Assembly (NCBI RefSeq): GCF_050563545.1
Contig: NZ_JBNXUM010000024.1
Span: 1-64,000, forward strand
Length of the DNA stretch: 64,000 nucleotides
Direction of reading: 5' to 3'
Source: Falsiroseomonas sp050563545
GTDB lineage: Bacteria > Pseudomonadota > Alphaproteobacteria > Acetobacterales > Acetobacteraceae
Made by a program: the position numbers and the translations under genes. The notes beneath the pieces are model-generated. The model saw only the letters and a program-made list of their open reading frames with translations, had not been told where the DNA came from and did not search any database. Positions 53,953-62,251 of the stretch are shown piece by piece (the first letter of the stretch is position 1; each line of letters opens with the position of its first letter).

Positions 53953-54894
53953 TCAATCCGCCCTGATGCCGAGGCGCTGGATCAGGCCCGGCCAAGCCGC
54001 GAAATCCTGCTGCAGCCGCGGCTTGAAGTCGCTGGCGGGGCCGGCACCGACCAGGCCGCGTGCCGCCAGCGCCTGCTGCATGGCGGGCTGGCGCACTACC
54101 TCCAGCACGTCGCGTTCCAGCGCGGCGCGGGTCGTCTCCGGGACGGCGGCGGGCACGAAGAGGCCGTACCAGCTTTCCATCACCCAATCCGGGAAGCCGG
54201 CCTCCGCCGTCGTCGGCACGTCCGGCACGACGGGCGAGCGGGTCGGGCTGAGCACCGCCAGCGCGCGGGCGCCGTGGCCCAGAATCGGCAGCAGGCCCGG
54301 CGCCTCGCCGGTCATGGCGGCGATCTGGCCGGCCAGCAGGTCCTGCATTGTCGGCGCCAGGCCGCGATAGGGGATGTGCGTCAGCTCGATGCCGGCCATG
54401 GACCGCAGCATCTCGACCGTGATGTGCGTGGACGTCCCCGGGCCGGAGGAGCCATAGGCCAGCGGCGGGTTGGCGCGGCGCGCATACTCCACGAATTCCC
54501 GCAGCGTCGTCGCGGGCACGCTGTCGCGCACCACGAAGATGGTCGGCACGAAGCCCAGCAGCGCCACCGGCTCGAAGCCGTTCAGCGCGTGGTAGCCGGG
54601 GTTCGGGTTCAGCGCCCAGGACAGCAGCTGCGACCCGATCTGGCCGAGCAGCATGACGGAGCCATCGGCCGGAGCGCGCGCGACGCTCGCCGTGCCGATC
54701 ACGCCGCCGGCGCCGCTGCGGTTCTCCACCGCGATGGTGTAGCCCTTGGTCCGCATGTTCTCCGCCAGCAGCCGCGCGACGACGTCGGCCGAGCCACCGG
54801 GCGGAAAGGGCACGACGAGGGTGACGTTGCGGGGCTGCGCCGCGGCGCCGCCGGCGATGAAGACGGCCAGCAGCGCGGCCAGGATCCAGCGCAT
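53953..54894 (-). CDS. Bug/TctC-family periplasmic solute receptor (7)
   Basis: 313 aa. Leader MRWILAALLAVFIAGGAAA, then RNVTLVVPFPPGGSADVVAR, VENRSGAGGVIGTASVARAP, and YGSSGPGTSTHITVEMLRSM. This is a canonical Bug protein. It is one of three consecutive Bug genes with gaps of 5 and 11 nt, but the sequences are well diverged, so they likely bind different ligands. Confidence 0.92.
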   Translation of the reverse strand: MRWILAALLAVFIAGGAAAQPRNVTLVVPFPPGGSADVVARLLAENMRTKGYTIAVENRSGAGGVIGTASVARAPADGSVMLLGQIGSQLLSWALNPNPGYHALNGFEPVALLGFVPTIFVVRDSVPATTLREFVEYARRANPPLAYGSSGPGTSTHITVEMLRSMAGIELTHIPYRGLAPTMQDLLAGQIAAMTGEAPGLLPILGHGARALAVLSPTRSPVVPDVPTTAEAGFPDWVMESWYGLFVPAAVPETTRAALERDVLEVVRQPAMQQALAARGLVGAGPASDFKPRLQQDFAAWPGLIQRLGIRAD

Positions 54895-54905
54895 GGCGGC
54901 TCTCC

Positions 54906-55889
54906 TCAGCGGAGCGTGATGTTGGCGCGGCGGCCGAGCTCGCGCAGCCGCGCGATCTCGGGCTCGAGCGTGGCGCGGAATTCGTCGGGACCGAGGCCGG
55001 CGATCTGCTGGTCTTCGTAGCCCGCGCGGCGCAGGCCGGCGCGCGTCTCGGGATCGTCCAGGCAGGCCGCGACCGCGCCGTGGATCTGGCGCACGATCTC
55101 CGGCGGCGTGCCGGCCGGCGCGAAATAGCCGTACCACAGCATCCCGACCCAGGGCGCCATCTCCGGGATCAGTTCCGCCAGCGTCGGGACGTTCGCGCGC
55201 TGCGGCAGGCGTTCGCGCGCGTTCAGTGCCAGCATCCGGATGCGCCCGGTATCGAGGGCGGCCTGCGCGCCGTTCATGTCGGTCAGCACTAGCTGGATTT
55301 CGCCCTGCATCAGCGACGTCAGCATCGGCGGCGTGCCCTGGGCGTAGGTGACGTGGACGATGTTCAGCCCACCCGAGGCGACGGACAGCGCCTCGGTCGC
55401 GAGCTGGTTGACCGAGCCTGGCCCGGTCGAGCCGTAGTTCAGCGCGCCGGGATTGGCGCGGATGCGCGCGATCATCTCGGGCAGCGTCTGCACCGGCAGC
55501 GCGGAGGGCACGTAGACGCCCTGGATCGCAGTCGCGACCTTCATGATCGGCTCGAAGTCGCGGCGGACGTCCATCGGCGGGTTGTCGATCAGCGCGGCCA
55601 TGATGGTCAGCGCACTCGCGTGGAACAGCAGGGTGTAGCCGTCGGGCCGCGCGTTCTTCACGGACAGCGCCCCGATGTCGCCGTTCGCGCCGGCGCGGTT
55701 GACGATGACGACGGGCTGGCCGAGGCGCGTGGTCATGCAGGGCGCGAGGATGCGCGCGACCATGTCCACCGGCCCGCCCGCGCCATAGGGCACCACGACC
55801 TGGATCGGGCGATCCGGGAAGGCGGCCTCCGCGGGGCCGAGGCAGGCCAGCAGCGCCGCGGCGGCGAGCCCGAGGATGGTCCTGCGCAT
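54906..55889 (-). CDS. Bug/TctC-family periplasmic solute receptor (8)
   Basis: 327 aa. Leader MRRTILGLAAAALLACLGPA, then FPDRPIQVVVPYGAGGPVDM, IVNRAGANGDIGALSVKNAR and NYGSTGPGSVNQLATEALSV. It lies 14 nt after the CoA-transferase gene. An IVNRAGAN variant replaces the usual ENRxGAG loop. Confidence 0.92.
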   Translation of the reverse strand: MRRTILGLAAAALLACLGPAEAAFPDRPIQVVVPYGAGGPVDMVARILAPCMTTRLGQPVVIVNRAGANGDIGALSVKNARPDGYTLLFHASALTIMAALIDNPPMDVRRDFEPIMKVATAIQGVYVPSALPVQTLPEMIARIRANPGALNYGSTGPGSVNQLATEALSVASGGLNIVHVTYAQGTPPMLTSLMQGEIQLVLTDMNGAQAALDTGRIRMLALNARERLPQRANVPTLAELIPEMAPWVGMLWYGYFAPAGTPPEIVRQIHGAVAACLDDPETRAGLRRAGYEDQQIAGLGPDEFRATLEPEIARLRELGRRANITLR

Positions 55890-55903
55890 ATGCTCCCTCT
55901 CCT

Positions 55904-57079
55904 TCAGATCGCGCCATTCTGTCGCAGCGCGGCGATGTCGCCGGGGCCGTAGCCGAGTTCGGCCAGGATCTCGTCGTTGTGCTGGCCGAGCCTCGGCGGC
56001 GGCGTGTCGATGCGCGGCCCGTCCTTGGCGAAGGCGAAGGGCGCGTTCGGGACGCGCACGCGATCCGCGCCGGGCATCGGCGGCAATTCCTGCATCAGGC
56101 CGCGCGCGGCGACCTGGGGGATGGCGATGGCGTCGGGCAGGGATCGCACCCGTGCGCCGGGGACGCGGATGTCGCGCAGGAATTCCTCCCACTCGGCGCT
56201 CGTGCGCGTCGGCAGGATCTCCTCCAGCGTCGCGCGGATGCGGGGCGTCGCGGCCCAGAGCTCAGGCCAGTTGTCGATCGCCGCCAAATCTGGCCGGCCG
56301 AGCGCGGTCCAGAGCCGCTTGGACTGCCGAAAATTGTAGGCACCGAGCTGCAGCCAGCCATCCCTGGTGCGGTAGCACGCAATCCCGGCCTCGGCGGGCA
56401 CCGGGACCTTCTCGCCGGGATAGTCGTCGGCGACCAGCGCGGGTCCGGTCATGACCAGCGCCAGGTCGAGCATCGAGCAGTCGATGTACTGCCCCTCGCC
56501 GGTGCGCTGGCGGTGGAAGAGGGCACTGGCAATCGCGAAGGCCGCGTTCAGCCCCGCGCCGTAGTCGACGAAGGGCGCGCCCGGCATGACCGGCACGCCC
56601 GTCGCCGCGCCGGTGCGCTGCATGATGCCGGAGAAGGCCTGCACCGTGGGGTCATAGGCCGTCGCCTGCGCCCAGGGCCCGTCCTGGCCGAAGGCGGTCA
56701 GCGAGCAATAGACGACATCGGGATTGATCTCGCGGATGTCCTCGTAGCCCAGGCCCAGCACGGGAAAGGCGCCGCTGCGCCAGTTCTCCACGACCACGTC
56801 GGCGTCGGCCGCGAGCCTGCGGAAGATCTCCCGCGCCGCCTCCTGCTTCAAGTCGAGCGTCAGCGCGCGCTTGTTCGATCCCTGCACGAGGTAGTTGAAG
56901 CCCAGCCCCTTTGCGTTCAGCGCCGGCACCGGCCCGCGGCCGCGCACGGGATCGGGCTCCTGCGGGTTCTCGACCTTGATGACATCCGCGCCCAGCAGCC
57001 CGAGCAGATAGGTGCAGTAGGGCCCCGCCAGCACATGCGTCGCGTCGAGGACGCGGATGCCTTCGAAGGGACGGCTCAT
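55904..57079 (-). CDS. CaiB/BaiF-type (family III) CoA transferase
   Basis: 391 aa. VLDATHVLAGPYCTYLLGLL, GADVIKVENPQEPDPVRGRG, NKRALTLDLK, VVVENWRSGAF and CSLTAFGQDGPWAQATAYDP are standard. The catalytic Asp is in AYDPTVQAFSGIMQ. It transfers CoA from a donor thioester to a carboxylate. ATG 57079 overlaps the amidohydrolase stop. In this unit it is the likely activation step. Confidence 0.92.
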   Translation of the reverse strand: MSRPFEGIRVLDATHVLAGPYCTYLLGLLGADVIKVENPQEPDPVRGRGPVPALNAKGLGFNYLVQGSNKRALTLDLKQEAAREIFRRLAADADVVVENWRSGAFPVLGLGYEDIREINPDVVYCSLTAFGQDGPWAQATAYDPTVQAFSGIMQRTGAATGVPVMPGAPFVDYGAGLNAAFAIASALFHRQRTGEGQYIDCSMLDLALVMTGPALVADDYPGEKVPVPAEAGIACYRTRDGWLQLGAYNFRQSKRLWTALGRPDLAAIDNWPELWAATPRIRATLEEILPTRTSAEWEEFLRDIRVPGARVRSLPDAIAIPQVAARGLMQELPPMPGADRVRVPNAPFAFAKDGPRIDTPPPRLGQHNDEILAELGYGPGDIAALRQNGAI

Positions 57080-58119
57080 TCGAGAAGGTCGATGCGGTAG
57101 ACCCGCGCCGCCGTGCCGCCCAGCAGGTCGCGCCGCTCGCTGTCCGAATAGCGGGACGCGATCTTCTTGAACGCGTTCCACATCACGGGATAGCTGAACA
57201 TCGCCTTGTCCACGGGGAAGTTGCTCTCGAGGATGCAGCGCGACGGCCCGAACATCTCGATGCAGGCGTCGACATAGGGCTTCGTGACGGCGACCAGCTC
57301 GTCGGAGGTCGGCGGGTCGGGCCGCAGGTGGAAGTCGAAGCCGGTGAAGCGCATGCCGAGCCCCCCGATCTTCAGCACCGTGTTCGGCAGCGCCGCGATG
57401 TCCCGCATGCTGGCCTGCCAGGCCGCGAAGACCTCGTCGCGCCGCCCGCGATAGGGGCCGATGCCGATCGGCCCGCCGATATGGTCGATCACGATGGGCA
57501 GGCCGGGATGCGCGCGGCAGGTCGCCAGCACCTCGTCCAGCTGCGTGTGGAAGCACCAGATGTCCAGGCTGAGGCCAGCCTTGTCGATGCGCACGATCGC
57601 GGCCTGGGTGCGGGGGTCGCGCAGCACGCCGGGCGGCGTCGGCAGCTTGTGCACCTCCTCGCTCGCATCCCAGGAGGTGCGCAGGCGGATGCCGCGGAAG
57701 CGTCCACCGCCGGCGCGCAGATGCGCCTCCAGCACGGGCTCGACGCCGTCGCCCAGCGTCGGGTCCAGCGAGCCCACGATCGCGGCGCAGATCCGCGTCG
57801 GGCCGTAATTGCCGCTCTCGCTCTGCGCGGCCATGCCGGCCACGAATTCGGTCTCGCCGATCGGGCGCAGCTCGGGCGGGCCGAAGGCGCGGTACATCGA
57901 ATGGCACTGCACGAAGACCGTTGCGACGATGCGGTGGCCCGTGGACAGATCGGCCAGGAATTCGTCGAAGAGGTAGCGCCGCCCCGGCGCATCCCAGAGA
58001 TGGTGATGCGCGTCGATGATCGGCCAGTCCGGCTCGAAGATCGGCTCCTCGACCCGCGCCAGCCAGTCCGGCCGGATGTCGAGCTGCGTCGTCGCGGCGG
58101 AAGCCGGCGTGGTGGCCAT
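57076..58119 (-). CDS. Amidohydrolase_2-family metal-dependent hydrolase
   Basis: 347 aa. Metal motif IIDAHHHLWDAPGRRYLFDE; other marks are VFVQCHSMYRAFGP, IDHIGGPIGIGPYRGRRDEV and CILESNFPVDKAMFSYPVMW. It is the paralog of 23756-24817 (same LRPIGETE and ESNFPVDKAMFSY blocks). A lactonase or amidase activity is likely. It lies 4 nt after the RraA-like gene and overlaps the CaiB gene. Confidence 0.88.
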   Translation of the reverse strand: MATTPASAATTQLDIRPDWLARVEEPIFEPDWPIIDAHHHLWDAPGRRYLFDEFLADLSTGHRIVATVFVQCHSMYRAFGPPELRPIGETEFVAGMAAQSESGNYGPTRICAAIVGSLDPTLGDGVEPVLEAHLRAGGGRFRGIRLRTSWDASEEVHKLPTPPGVLRDPRTQAAIVRIDKAGLSLDIWCFHTQLDEVLATCRAHPGLPIVIDHIGGPIGIGPYRGRRDEVFAAWQASMRDIAALPNTVLKIGGLGMRFTGFDFHLRPDPPTSDELVAVTKPYVDACIEMFGPSRCILESNFPVDKAMFSYPVMWNAFKKIASRYSDSERRDLLGGTAARVYRIDLLE

Positions 58120-58123
58120 GGGC

Positions 58124-58876
58124 TCAGGGTCCGGGATGGTCGTCGTAGGTGGCGTCGTGGATCACGCCCTTGCGCGTCGCGACGGCGGTGTGCACGCGCT
58201 CGATCCCCAGCACCGGCGCGTCCTTCGGCAGCGCGGCCAGCCGGTCCCGGATCGTGCCGGGCTCGAAGGACGGATGGCCGGCCTTGCCCAGGTTGTCCGC
58301 GACCATCCGCACCCAGCGCCGCGGCACGACGCTGATGCCCTCGTGGTCGCCGATGATGGCGTCGCCGGGTTGCACCACCACGCCGCCGCAGGCGATCGGC
58401 ACGTTCACCTCGCCCCAGCCGGAGGACGTCGTGCCCGATCGCGGCGTGATGCCGCGCGCCATGACGGGCAGGCCGAGCTCCTGGAACTCCGTGATGTCGC
58501 GCACCGCGCCATCCACCACCAGGCCGCGCACGCCGCGATGGACCATGTGCATCGCGATGAAGCCGCCGAGGATCGCACGCGTCACGTCGCCATGCGCGTT
58601 CACCACGATGATGTCGCCGGGCTGCGCCACGTCGATCGCGGCGCGCAGCATCATCCCGTCGCCCGGTGTCAGGTCCACCGTGATGGCCGGCCCCGCGATG
58701 ACGGGCATCGGGCTGTAGAGCTGCCGGATCGCGCCATCCGCCGTGCCGGCGCCGCGCGCGACGTCGGAGATCTCGCAGGGACCGGCGGCGGCCAGCCGTG
58801 CGATATCGGCGGGATCGGGCCGCTCGATCCGGCGATAGACCCGCAGACCGAGCGTGCAGGGCGGTGCGTCCGTCAT
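58124..58876 (-). CDS. RraA-like / HMG aldolase-fold protein
   Basis: 250 aa. GDIIVVNAHGDVTRAILGGF, AMHMVHRGVRGLVVDGAVRD is the RraA/4-hydroxy-4-methyl-2-oxoglutarate aldolase core. Arg and Asp of the VDGAVRD motif bind metal and the pyruvate enolate in aldolases. So a retro-aldol or decarboxylation step on a keto acid is plausible. It overlaps the Bug gene upstream by 4 nt. Confidence 0.88.
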   Translation of the reverse strand: MTDAPPCTLGLRVYRRIERPDPADIARLAAAGPCEISDVARGAGTADGAIRQLYSPMPVIAGPAITVDLTPGDGMMLRAAIDVAQPGDIIVVNAHGDVTRAILGGFIAMHMVHRGVRGLVVDGAVRDITEFQELGLPVMARGITPRSGTTSSGWGEVNVPIACGGVVVQPGDAIIGDHEGISVVPRRWVRMVADNLGKAGHPSFEPGTIRDRLAALPKDAPVLGIERVHTAVATRKGVIHDATYDDHPGP

Positions 58877-59856
58877 GTCGTGATCCCCGCTTCGCGCGCG
58901 GCCTTGGTCATCTGCTCGATGTCGGCGGCGATGCGCTGGCGGAACTGCTCGGCGCCGAAGGCCACGGCCTCGTAGCCCTGGGCCTGCACGGCGGTAAGGA
59001 TGTCCTGTTGCGTCATGATCGCCGCGGCCTCGCGCTCCAGCCGCGACAGGATCGGCGCAGGTGTCGCCTTCGGCGCCAGCAGGCCGAACCAGAAGCTGGT
59101 GGCGTAGCCCAGCAGGTTCGCGGCTTCCGCCACCGTCGGCACTTCCGGCAGCAGTGCGTTGCGCCGGGCGGAGGTCACGGCCAGCGCGCGGATCGAGCCG
59201 TCCCGCAGGAAGCCCGACGACGTCCCGATGTTGTCCGTCACGACGGGAATGTCGCCGCGGATCAGCGCCGTCAGCTGCGGCGCATTGCCCTGGTAGGGCA
59301 CGATTTCCGCGTTGATCCCGGCCTGGCGGATGAACATGTCGATGCCGAGGTGGTTGCTGCTGCCCGCGCCGGGGATGCCGATGTTGAGCTTGCCGGGATT
59401 GGCGCGCGCCCAGGCCAGCATCTCCTGCAGGGTCGCGAAAGGCGCGTTGCGGGAGGCGACCAGCAGCATCGGCGCCTCGACCAGGTTGTTGATGGGCGCG
59501 AGGTCGCGCAGCACCTCGACCGGCGGGTTGCGCATCGTCGCCGCGGTAACGCAGAGCGTCGACGAGCCGAACATGATGGTGTGACCGTCCGGCGCGGCGC
59601 GGGCGACGGCCTCTGCCGCGATCATAGCGCCGGCGCCGGGCCGGTTCTCCGGCACCACGGGCTGGCCGATGCGGGCGGCGAGCTTTTCCGCCGCCATGCG
59701 CGCGATGATGTCGGACGACCCGCCGGGGGGGAAGGCGATGACCAGGCGCACCGGCCGCGTCGGGAAGTTCGTGTCCTGCGCGAAGGCCGTGCGCGCGACG
59801 ACGGGCAGCGCCAGCGTGGACAGCATCGTCCGCCGCCGAAGCGGGATCGCGGTCAT
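58873..59856 (-). CDS. Bug/TctC-family periplasmic solute receptor (9)
   Basis: 327 aa. Tat-like leader (PLRRRTMLSTLALPVVARTA). FPTRPVRLVIAFPPGGSSDI, PENRPGAGAMIAAEAVARAA and NIGIPGAGSSNHLGIDMFIR follow. An Ala replaces Pro in the first loop (VIAFPPGG). It is the second gene of the unit, 50 nt after ferredoxin and overlapping RraA. Confidence 0.92.
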   Translation of the reverse strand: MTAIPLRRRTMLSTLALPVVARTAFAQDTNFPTRPVRLVIAFPPGGSSDIIARMAAEKLAARIGQPVVPENRPGAGAMIAAEAVARAAPDGHTIMFGSSTLCVTAATMRNPPVEVLRDLAPINNLVEAPMLLVASRNAPFATLQEMLAWARANPGKLNIGIPGAGSSNHLGIDMFIRQAGINAEIVPYQGNAPQLTALIRGDIPVVTDNIGTSSGFLRDGSIRALAVTSARRNALLPEVPTVAEAANLLGYATSFWFGLLAPKATPAPILSRLEREAAAIMTQQDILTAVQAQGYEAVAFGAEQFRQRIAADIEQMTKAAREAGITT

Positions 59857-59906
59857 TCCTGTTCCTCCCTCACACGCGTGCAGTCGGCCGCCGCGGCGGC
59901 GCAGTG

Positions 59907-60128
59907 CTAGTCGGCCGGGGCCTTCGGCGGCTCCTCGACGATCTCGATGATGGCGTTGACGGGGCAGTCCACGATGGCGCGGCGCGTGCGGTCCTCGGCG
60001 CCCTCGGGCACCGTGCCGTCGCCGATCACCGAAGCATATCCCCACTCGTCGAGCGCGAAGACCTCCGGCGCGTGCTTCGCGCAGGTGCCGAAGCCGTCGC
60101 AGAGAGCCTGCTTGAGCTGAACCTTCAT
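59907..60128 (-). CDS. Small 3Fe-4S/4Fe-4S ferredoxin (P450-redox-partner type)
   Basis: 73 aa. Cys10-X5-Cys16 (CDGFGTCAKHAPEVF) and Cys55-Pro (VDCPVNAI) give the CxxxxxC...CP pattern of the single-cluster ferredoxins that serve P450s and Rieske oxygenases. Position 13, often Cys or His, is Phe, so a three-Cys 3Fe-4S cluster is likely. An alternative ATG lies at 60152. It heads the eight-gene unit and no P450 is in the window. The composite element ends about 105 nt upstream. Confidence 0.88.
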   Translation of the reverse strand: MKVQLKQALCDGFGTCAKHAPEVFALDEWGYASVIGDGTVPEGAEDRTRRAIVDCPVNAIIEIVEEPPKAPAD

Positions 60129-60233
60129 GACGTCATGCCGGCGGCGCCGCATTGCGCGGTGGCCGCCGCTTCCTCCTGCTTCTTCTTCCCGCGGGGCGGG
60201 CGTTTCCTTACCAGTCTAGGCAGGCGGAAGCCG

Positions 60234-60279
60234 ATAACGGCAAATCGTATGAATTCGGACCGGTATAACCGCCGTCTAT
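60234..60279 (-). promoter_or_regulatory. Composite LysR-type operator, copy 1
   Basis: Read on the minus strand: site A ATAGACGGCGGTTAT (60279-60265), 14 nt, then site B ATACGATTTGCCGTTAT (60250-60234). Site A is a perfect ATA-N9-TAT (T-N11-A) LysR box. Site B shares 14 of 17 bases with copy 2. The element overlaps the last codon of the LysR gene at 60276 and is directed toward the ferredoxin unit. Confidence 0.75.
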
Positions 60280-61178
60280 GGAAACGCCTTCTCATGCGCC
60301 TGCGCGGCGTCGCGCAGCATGGCGGCGAAGGTCTCCGCCAGCACCGACGGCGCGCGGTTCTCCGGATGGATCAGCCGGAACTCCGCGCGGCGATCGGTAT
60401 CGAGCGGGATGAGCACGAGGTCGTCGCCGGCGACCTCCCGCGCGACCAGCATGTCCACGATGGCGAGTCCCGCGCCCTGTCGCGCCAGCGCGCAGCCCGC
60501 GGCCGAGAAGCTCGCCTCGATCGCCGGGCGAAGCTCACAGCCCGCATCGGCGAAGACCGCTTCCGCCAGCAGCCGGATCGGCGAGCCCGCGCCGAAGGTG
60601 ATCAGCGCCTCCTCGGCCAGGTCGCGCGCCGCGATGCGCTTCCGGTGCGCCAGCCGGTGCGAGCACTGCAGCGCGACGCCGATGCGCGACCGCCCGATCA
60701 CCTCCGTCCCGCTGTGCAGGTCCTGGTTCGGACCATAGCCCAGGCCGAGGTCGAATTCGCGCCGGATCACGCGGTCCGCCATCTCGCCGCTGAACACCGC
60801 GGTCTGCAGCCGGATGCGGGCGGTGGGATACGCATCGCGGAAGCGCGCGATGGCAGGCGGCACCAGGTTGCTGACCAGCGTCGGATTGCCGATCAGCGCC
60901 AGCCGCCCCGACCCGCCGGTGCGCAGGTCGCGCGCGAAAAGCTCGATCCGGTCGAGCTGCGCGTAGATACGCTGCACCTCGGGGAACAGCATCTCGGCTT
61001 CCGGCGTCGGCACCAGGCGCCCGCCGATGCGTGCGAAAAGCTTGGCGCCCAGCGTCTGCTCCGCATGTTTCAGCACCGCGCTGACCGAGGGCTGCGCCAC
61101 GTCCAGCGCCCGCGCGGCGTCGGTGACGGAGCCATGCGTCATGATGGCGTGGAAGACCTGCATCTGGCGGAGGTTCAT
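60276..61178 (-). CDS. LysR-family transcriptional regulator (1)
   Basis: 300 aa. The wHTH at residues 1-60 is MNLRQMQVFHAIMTHGSVTD, then AARALDVAQPSVSAVLKHAE. The effector domain follows (GSGRLALIGNPTLVSNLVPP). It overlaps LysR (2) by 4 nt and lies between the ferredoxin and Rieske units, the expected place for their regulator. It is paralogous to LysR (2), especially in the HTH. Confidence 0.92.
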   Translation of the reverse strand: MNLRQMQVFHAIMTHGSVTDAARALDVAQPSVSAVLKHAEQTLGAKLFARIGGRLVPTPEAEMLFPEVQRIYAQLDRIELFARDLRTGGSGRLALIGNPTLVSNLVPPAIARFRDAYPTARIRLQTAVFSGEMADRVIRREFDLGLGYGPNQDLHSGTEVIGRSRIGVALQCSHRLAHRKRIAARDLAEEALITFGAGSPIRLLAEAVFADAGCELRPAIEASFSAAGCALARQGAGLAIVDMLVAREVAGDDLVLIPLDTDRRAEFRLIHPENRAPSVLAETFAAMLRDAAQAHEKAFP

Positions 61179-62113
61179 CGCGCGCCCCGCTTCGAAGGCG
61201 CCGCGTCGTCGGTGCGGGCATGCGCCGCCAGCAATTCCTTCGTCGTCGCGCGCAACTCGTCCCGCATCGCGTCGATCAGCCGCGACGGCGGCCGGCTGAG
61301 CGGCGAGAGCAGCAGAAGCTCAATCGGCTGCGCCGGGCTGAAAGGGCGGATGACCAGCTCGGGGAAGGCGCCGGACGACAGGATGATGGGATCGATCACT
61401 GCGACACCGCCGCCGCCCTGCGCCAGGATGCAGGCGGTGCGGGAATAGGTGACCTCCGCGACCGTCGCGGGCGCCACCCCGGCCTCGCGGCAGGCGGCGT
61501 CCAGCCGGTCGCGGATCGGCGCGCCCTTGGGAAAGGTCACGATCGCCTCGCCCGCCAGCTCCTTCGCCGTGATGCGGCGCAGGCGTGCGAAGGGATGGTC
61601 GCGCCGCATCGCGCAGGCCACGAAGGTCTGGCCCAGCACCTCCGACGTCACGCCCTGCTTCGGGCTGCTGCCGTAGATCACGCCGAAGTCGAATTCCCGC
61701 CCCGCCACGCTGTCCGCGCAGACCCGGGCCGAGGCCGTGTCCATCCGCATCCGGATCTTCGGCCGCTTCGCCCGCAGCTTCAGGAAGGCGCCGGCCACGA
61801 TGGTGTCCGCCGGCGTCGGCGTCGCGATGACGGAAAGGAAGTCGAAGACGCCCTCGCGTATGCCCTTCGTCATGTGCCTCACCGCCTGCAGCTGGCGGAA
61901 CAGCCGCTCAACCTCCGGGAACAGCAGCTCGGCTTCCGGCGTCGCGACCAGGCGGCCGCCGAGACGGTGGAAAAGGCGCAGCGCCATCTCCTCCTCCATC
62001 TGCTTCAGCGTCGCGCTGACCGCGGGCTGCGACGTGCCGAGCAGCCGCGCCGCCTCCGTCAGCGAGGAGGAGCTCATGATGGCGTAGAGGACCTCGAGCT
62101 GGCGCGGCTTCAC
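61175..62113 (-). CDS. LysR-family transcriptional regulator (2)
   Basis: 312 aa. MKPRQLEVLYAIMSSSSLTE, then AARLLGTSQPAVSATLKQME is the DNA-binding domain. RLVATPEAELLFPEVERLF is shared with its neighbour. The effector part (DFLSVIATPTPADTIVAGAF) is diverged, so the two may sense different inducers. The ATG lies 14 nt from operator copy 2, consistent with autoregulation. It ends with an overlap into LysR (1). Confidence 0.92.
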   Translation of the reverse strand: MKPRQLEVLYAIMSSSSLTEAARLLGTSQPAVSATLKQMEEEMALRLFHRLGGRLVATPEAELLFPEVERLFRQLQAVRHMTKGIREGVFDFLSVIATPTPADTIVAGAFLKLRAKRPKIRMRMDTASARVCADSVAGREFDFGVIYGSSPKQGVTSEVLGQTFVACAMRRDHPFARLRRITAKELAGEAIVTFPKGAPIRDRLDAACREAGVAPATVAEVTYSRTACILAQGGGGVAVIDPIILSSGAFPELVIRPFSPAQPIELLLLSPLSRPPSRLIDAMRDELRATTKELLAAHARTDDAAPSKRGAR

Positions 62114-62127
62114 GCGGCCTCCTCCAC

Positions 62128-62173
62128 ATAGAGCCGCCTTATGGCCAGCCCAGAAGATACGATTGGCGCTTAT
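62128..62173 (+). promoter_or_regulatory. Composite LysR-type operator, copy 2
   Basis: Plus strand: site A ATAGAGCCGCCTTAT (62128-62142), 14 nt, then site B ATACGATTGGCGCTTAT (62157-62173). It lies in the divergent region between LysR (2) and the Rieske gene, 78 nt before the Rieske ATG. An inverted pair CTGTCA/TGACAG (62183-62204) follows. The arrangement matches the recognition/activation pair of LysR promoters. Confidence 0.75.
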
Positions 62174-62251
62174 GGTGACGCACTGTCAACCTCAATGCTG
62201 ACAGGTGTCGGCCATGCGACCGGCGCCACGGTTCGGGGAAGAGACGCGCGC

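Noticed and set aside
53947..57907. N-terminal extensions of several minus-strand Bug, CaiB and amidohydrolase frames into upstream genes
   Set aside because: Family homology and signal peptides begin at the internal ATG codons used here; the extensions are out-of-frame readings of the upstream genes.
62141..62251. Earlier in-frame ATG for the Rieske gene at 62141
   Set aside because: It lies inside the operator, has no ribosome site, and the extra residues show no family similarity.
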